A stretch of 8,102 nt of DNA from JACQWR01 sp964614365. GTDB taxonomy: Bacteria > Desulfobacterota > Syntrophia > Syntrophales > JACQWR01. Of the stretch, positions 5,046 to 8,102 are shown piece by piece. The stretch's first letter is position 1; every line of letters starts with the position of its first letter. The position numbers and the translations under genes are program-made. The notes under the pieces are model-generated. The model was not told the origin of the DNA and did no database searches. It saw nothing but the letters and a program-made list of their open reading frames with translations. The stretch spans positions 1 through 8,102 of the forward strand of contig CAZTLA010000141.1 in assembly GCA_964614365.1 (NCBI GenBank), written 5' to 3'.

Positions 5046-5957
5046 CTAGCGAAATTCCCCCCGCTTCACCTTTTTCCGGAGGTTCTGGTTCGTGGCGGTG
5101 ATGATCCGGACATCCACCCGGACCGGTCTGGAGTCGCCGACGGGTTCAAAGGTCTTTTCATCCAGCACCCGGAGGAGTTTCAACTGAATCCGGGGAGAGA
5201 TATCCCCGATCTCGTCGAGAAAGATGGTGCCGCTGTTGGCCTTCTGGAACCGCCCGATCACGGTGGTCGTGGCCCCGGTAAAGGCGCCCTTCACGTGGCC
5301 GAAGAGTTCGCTTTCGAGGAGATTCTCCACGAGGGCCGAACAGTTGACCTTGACCAACGGTAAAAGCGAGCGACCGCCGCCGTAGTGGAGGGCCTCGGCG
5401 ACAAGCTCCTTCCCCGTCCCGCTTTCTCCCGTGATCAGGACCGTCGTGTCCTGGTCGGCAAGGCTGTCGATATGCTGGAAGAGCTCCTCCATCCGTGGGG
5501 ATGCGCCGACAATGCGCCGGTAGGAGTTGCGCCCGCTTAAGCGCTGTTCCAGTTGCGCGACGACGGTAATATCGTGGATGACGACCGGCGCCCCGATGGA
5601 AGAGCCGGACCGGTCCTTGAGGGGTGAGCAATTGACCACGGTCACCTGGCCAGGCCGGTCGCCGCGCTTGCAGATGACGCGGCATTCCCGAACGGCGCGT
5701 CCGCCGGCCAGGGTTTCCCGTACGGCATCGTGGCAGGCCCGGCTGCAGGAGACGGGGATGTCGCACAGCCGGACGCTTGCCGCTCCCGCGGTCATGCCGC
5801 AGCAGACCTGAAATGCCTGGTTGTGCTGGAGGACCCGCATGTCGCGATCAACCGTCACGATGGCGTCCGGGATGCCGTCGAAGATCGCCTCCATGAGCGT
5901 CCGGTGCTCCTCCCGCTCCGCCTCCGCCTCTATCCCATCGGTGACGTCCCGTCCCAC
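5046..5957 (-). CDS. Middle segment of the activator: third PAS domain and most of the AAA+ ATPase
   Basis: Numbering from GTG 5957, PAS3 spans about residues 17-130 and carries a cysteine cluster (C52, C53, C65, C71, C75). The AAA+ core follows: Walker A GESGTGKE (177-184), the sigma54-contacting GAFTGA loop (224-229), Walker B GTIFLDEIGD (243-252) and sensor I TATNQNL (287-293). The segment ends GEFR then TAG. The open frame reaches back to 6008 and encodes the end of PAS2 there (QCIVDRKGRIVEFQAVGRD), so GTG 5957 is unlikely to be a true start. Without the lid subdomain and HTH it would not be a working activator. Confidence 0.8.
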   Translation of the reverse strand: MGRDVTDGIEAEAEREEHRTLMEAIFDGIPDAIVTVDRDMRVLQHNQAFQVCCGMTAGAASVRLCDIPVSCSRACHDAVRETLAGGRAVRECRVICKRGDRPGQVTVVNCSPLKDRSGSSIGAPVVIHDITVVAQLEQRLSGRNSYRRIVGASPRMEELFQHIDSLADQDTTVLITGESGTGKELVAEALHYGGGRSLLPLVKVNCSALVENLLESELFGHVKGAFTGATTTVIGRFQKANSGTIFLDEIGDISPRIQLKLLRVLDEKTFEPVGDSRPVRVDVRIITATNQNLRKKVKRGEFR

Positions 5958-5988
5958 GGCCTGGAACTCGACGATCCGCCCCTTCCGG

Positions 5989-6576
5989 TCAACGATGCAT
6001 TGGTTTGTCTAGTGCATCCAGCGGATTATCCGGGGTAAGGAGCGCCATGGTCCGCCGGACATCCTGCAGCGCATCCTCCGGTATGAGAGTCATAAAACTT
6101 TTCCCGATGAGCTCCGCCCGCGTCCGGCCAAAAAAACGGCAGTAGCTCTTGTTGACATAGGTAAGGATGCCGCCCTTCCGCCACCGGCAAATAAGGTCGG
6201 CGCTGTCGTCAATCATGTAATGGAGGCGGGATTCCCAGGCATTCCGCTCCGGCATTTCGAGGAGCGCGGACAGCATGGCGGGCCTGTCGTTGAATTTCGC
6301 GGCGCTTATGACGGCGAGGAGCCAGACCTCCCCGCCGTCCTTGCATATGATCTTGATTTCACGGCACTCCGGGGCGATCTTCCCCGACTGGAACAGGAAA
6401 CCGGCGGCCTTGACCTCGTCCCGATAATCAGGATGGACGATGTTCCAGAAGGGCATCCCCATGAGCTCTTCGCGGGTGTAGCCGCTCACAGCCGCCGCTG
6501 CCGGGTTGGCATAGCAGAGGGACTCCCCCTGCACGATGACAACCGAAAATCCCGCCGTTTCCATGACTTTCCGCAT
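5989..6576 (-). CDS. N-terminal segment of the activator: two PAS domains
   Basis: The 195-codon open segment encodes PAS1 (about residues 5-108; FSVVIVQGESLCYANPAAAAVSGYTREELMG, quoted as adjoining parts FSVVIVQGE and GYTREELMG) with the PFWNIVHPD segment. PAS2 follows from about 116 (HYMIDDSADLICRW, YVNKSYCRFFGRTRAEL). PAS2 is cut short after LTPDNPLDALD. The last residues (KPMHR) and the TGA at 5991-5989 result from the frame change and are not family sequence. If translated alone it would be a sensory fragment without output. Confidence 0.75.
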   Translation of the reverse strand: MRKVMETAGFSVVIVQGESLCYANPAAAAVSGYTREELMGMPFWNIVHPDYRDEVKAAGFLFQSGKIAPECREIKIICKDGGEVWLLAVISAAKFNDRPAMLSALLEMPERNAWESRLHYMIDDSADLICRWRKGGILTYVNKSYCRFFGRTRAELIGKSFMTLIPEDALQDVRRTMALLTPDNPLDALDKPMHR

Positions 6577-6580
6577 CGCG

Positions 6581-6585
6581 CCTCC
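6581..6585 (-). promoter_or_regulatory. Ribosome binding site of the activator gene
   Basis: GGAGG lies four bases before ATG 6576. The spacing is short but usable, and the next in-frame ATG (6564) would be 16 bases away, so 6576 is preferred. Confidence 0.5.
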
Positions 6586-6618
6586 GCGTATGCCCTATGA
6601 GAGCACAACTTGATTACG

Positions 6619-6695
6619 TTATTGCGAACGAAGGGAAGCAATCTCACGCTGTTAGAGATCGCCACGCCCTGTCGGGCTCGCGATGACAGCGTGAG
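6619..6695. repeat. Long palindromic repeat in the pcnB-activator gap
   Basis: CTCACGCTGT (6643-6652) pairs perfectly with ACAGCGTGAG (6686-6695). Inside are ATCGC/GCGAT and GCCC-TGTC-GGGC, giving one long hairpin. It is preceded by TTATTGCGAACGAAGGGAAG and CAATCT, a half of a repeat type common in proteobacterial intergenic DNA. It lies about 130 bases beyond the pcnB stop and could protect or terminate that transcript, although no T-tract follows on the minus strand. The rest of 6577-6825 shows no gene and no promoter I can support. Confidence 0.7.
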
Positions 6696-6825
6696 TTTCT
6701 TGCCGTATGTTCGGCATATCGGTACAATAACTTGAATCGCGCCTGTCCGGAATAATCCGTGAATTCGTTCAATTGATTTATGTTATTTGTATCATCATAT
6801 CGTGTCGCTCCTCAAGCGCATGAAG

Positions 6826-8102
6826 TCATGCGGCAGCCGGAGCGGCAGGGCGACGTCTGCGCCGCCTCTTTCTCCGTCGTTTTTTTGCCGGGGCTTCATC
6901 GGTGGACGGTTCTGACCCGATTGCGGAAGCGCCCCCTGCCGGGAAGGCGTCCCACCATTCCAGCGCGGCACGATTTTCCCCTCTTGCCTCCGCCGCGAGA
7001 CGCAGGTATGCCAGGGCGTCTGCAAACCCAGCTCTGTTAACCATGAGAGAGGGACGACGCGGCGGCCTCCTGTGCAGCGAGAGCTGCATGGCAAGGATGC
7101 TGCACAGTTCATTGCCGACCGCCTTTGGGATGCTCACGGTTTTGCAGAAATCTTTCATGGCATCGGTGCACGCGGCATCCAGCGCCTGCCGGCGCGTAAT
7201 GCCGTCCCGGTGGCGTGCAAGCGCCGCTTCCTCCAGGCAGGGACCGAAGAATGCGGCAAAGAAGAGCGCCGGGGATGGCGGGGTTCCGCTTTGATATCGC
7301 CGATCGAGGCCTTCAAGATTTTCGTGCATGATGGTCCGGTGATCGCTGCTTTCGCTGAGCCACTGACTGAGCATGGGGAAAAGAGCGGCAAGGAGTCCGC
7401 TTGTATCCAGGAGGCTGAAAACCGGTCGCGCCGAGCCAAGCAGGAAGAGTTTCAGGATTTCTTCGTAGAGCCTTGCCGGTGAAGCGCGGGAGATACTGGA
7501 GGACAGCTCACAGAGGACCTCCCACGTGGCGGGTTCGATGACGAAGTTATGGGATGCGGCAAAACGAACGGCGCGGAGCATGCGCACCGGGTCTTCCGTA
7601 AACCGCACGGAGGGGGCGCCGATGGGACGGATGAGCCGCGCCTGAAGGTCGCTCAGTCCGGTCGTGTAGTCAATCACCGAAAAATCTGCGATATTGTAGG
7701 CAAGGGCGTTGATCGTGAAGTCGCGGCGGAGGGCATCCTCTTCCGGCGTGCCAAAGACGTTGTCACGGAGGACCATTCCGTCCTCGTTCATAAGGTGACG
7801 GGGGGGCTTGATATCCGGACCCGGCTCTGACCTGTCCGCTTCATCGGAGGGGGCGGCAGCCCGGAACGTGGAAACTTCCAGGATTTCGTCCTGAAACTGG
7901 AGGTGGGCCAACCGGAAACGGCGGCCCACGAGACGGCAGTTGCGAAAGAGCCGTTTGATCTGACCGGGAGTGGCGTCTGTGGCGATGTCGAAGTCCTTGG
8001 GGGTTCGCCCCAGGAGCAGGTCGCGGACGCACCCCCCGACCAGGTAGGCAATGAAGCCGTTGTCACGGAGCCGGTAGAGCGTGCGCAGGACATTCGGGCT
8101 TA
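6826..8102 (-). CDS. pcnB: Poly(A) polymerase I (PcnB), 5' end outside window
   Basis: This nucleotidyltransferase adds 3' poly(A) tails to RNA, marking it for exonuclease decay. The frame is open from the right edge, with 424 residues visible. Numbered from the edge, the catalytic fingers show LVGGCVRDLLLG (20-31) and DFD (36-38, the metal-binding Asp pair), then LFRNCRLVGRRFRLAH, a near-signature of PcnB over CCA-adding enzymes. Next come VLRDNVFGTPEEDALRRDFT, the INALAYN strand, IRPIGAP and EDPVRMLRAVRFAA, followed by an all-helical C-terminal half. The tail is strikingly basic (KKRRRKRRRRRR) and ends PAAPAAA; E. coli PcnB also ends in an Arg-rich tail. The internal GTG at 7929 is not the start, because conserved PcnB sequence continues upstream in frame. 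The gene is intact as far as seen and separated from the activator gene by 249 bases. Confidence 0.92.
   Translation of the reverse strand, partial: SPNVLRTLYRLRDNGFIAYLVGGCVRDLLLGRTPKDFDIATDATPGQIKRLFRNCRLVGRRFRLAHLQFQDEILEVSTFRAAAPSDEADRSEPGPDIKPPRHLMNEDGMVLRDNVFGTPEEDALRRDFTINALAYNIADFSVIDYTTGLSDLQARLIRPIGAPSVRFTEDPVRMLRAVRFAASHNFVIEPATWEVLCELSSSISRASPARLYEEILKLFLLGSARPVFSLLDTSGLLAALFPMLSQWLSESSDHRTIMHENLEGLDRRYQSGTPPSPALFFAAFFGPCLEEAALARHRDGITRRQALDAACTDAMKDFCKTVSIPKAVGNELCSILAMQLSLHRRPPRRPSLMVNRAGFADALAYLRLAAEARGENRAALEWWDAFPAGGASAIGSEPSTDEAPAKKRRRKRRRRRRPAAPAAA

Larger units (their letters stand above)
4596..6576 (-). pseudogene. Sigma54-dependent transcriptional activator (PAS-PAS-PAS-AAA+-Fis HTH), interrupted twice
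   Basis: Read together, three adjacent frames form one enhancer-binding protein of about 650 residues. Such proteins are hexameric AAA+ ATPases that remodel sigma54 RNA polymerase after binding upstream DNA. The PAS domains would sense a cytoplasmic small molecule, redox state or partner. Two breaks are present. Near 6010 the PAS2 sequence TPDNPLDALD runs out of frame and resumes as QCIVDRKGRIVEFQAVGRD; about 15 residues normally found between (an RVILPDGxxRWQxW-like stretch) are missing. At 5048-5046 a TAG replaces the Glu of the usual GEFREDLFYRL, in the same frame on both sides. Everything else is well conserved, including GAFTGA and the HTH. So the damage is either recent, or an artefact, or in the TAG case possibly read through. 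The start at 6576 has GGAGG four bases upstream. The gene's product would be the natural candidate to act at the palindromes and sigma54 promoter just downstream. Confidence 0.8.

Noticed and set aside
5046..5048. Pyrrolysine encoded at the TAG in the activator
   Set aside because: The position is normally Glu in this family, no Pyl machinery is in the window, and TAG also serves as the stop of the receiver gene. A nonsense mutation or error is simpler, though readthrough is not excluded.
6643..6695. Intrinsic terminator of pcnB
   Set aside because: The hairpin is strong, but no T-tract follows it on the minus strand and it lies about 130 bases past the stop. It is better described as an intergenic palindromic repeat.
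7788..8093. Separate minus-strand ORF overlapping the 5' part of pcnB
   Set aside because: It is a different frame of the same DNA. The PcnB frame continues through it with LVGGCVRDLLLG and DFDIATDATP.

Overview
The window is GC-rich bacterial DNA. It most resembles a deltaproteobacterium in the broad sense, such as a Syntrophales-like anaerobe. That placement is an inference from gene content: a poly-HAMP sensor protein, a PAS-rich sigma54 activator, a GT5-type glucan synthase beside a lone receiver, a PcnB-type poly(A) polymerase, and palindromic intergenic repeats with TCCTGAGCxTGTCGAAGG cores. There is no rRNA or tRNA to confirm it. All sizeable genes lie on the minus strand. The only plus-strand gene is a small antitoxin-like ORF.

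Layout in the direction of minus-strand transcription, from high to low coordinates. (1) 8102-6826 is pcnB, with its 5' end outside the window. (2) 6825-6577 is intergenic and holds a long palindromic repeat. (3) 6576-4596 is one sigma54 enhancer-binding protein gene (three PAS domains, AAA+, Fis-type helix-turn-helix). It is broken twice: by a frame-changing deletion in PAS2 near 6010, and by an in-frame TAG at 5048-5046 where the family has Glu. (4) 4595-4219 is a regulatory gap. It contains a short hairpin repeat, two adjacent 14-bp palindromes of form TTACR-N4-TGTAA, a run of ten G, and a good sigma54 promoter facing the next genes. (5) 4218-1977 is a probable operon: a small zinc-ribbon protein, a glycogen/starch-synthase-family glycosyltransferase and a single-domain response regulator. 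(6) 1980-1388 is a repeat-rich patch. Three copies of a GTAGGGTGCGT palindromic element surround an orphan antitoxin-like gene that has its own sigma70-type promoter and only a stub of a partner toxin. (7) 1360-932 is a membrane-anchored HAMP fragment. (8) 908-1 is a poly-HAMP sensor gene with a frame-changing deletion near 655-670, running off the left edge.

The most coherent story is regulatory. A sigma54 promoter with paired upstream palindromes, at enhancer-like spacing, precedes a glucan-synthase/receiver operon and sits directly downstream of a sigma54 activator gene. That activator is disrupted as read, so the circuit is either decayed, dependent on another activator, or misrepresented by the assembly. 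Three signal-transduction genes (activator, TM-HAMP protein, poly-HAMP sensor) appear damaged or truncated, whereas the metabolic and RNA-processing genes are intact. I found no convincing wholly new system. The promoter/enhancer arrangement, the G-run beside it and the modular repeats are the parts most worth checking.
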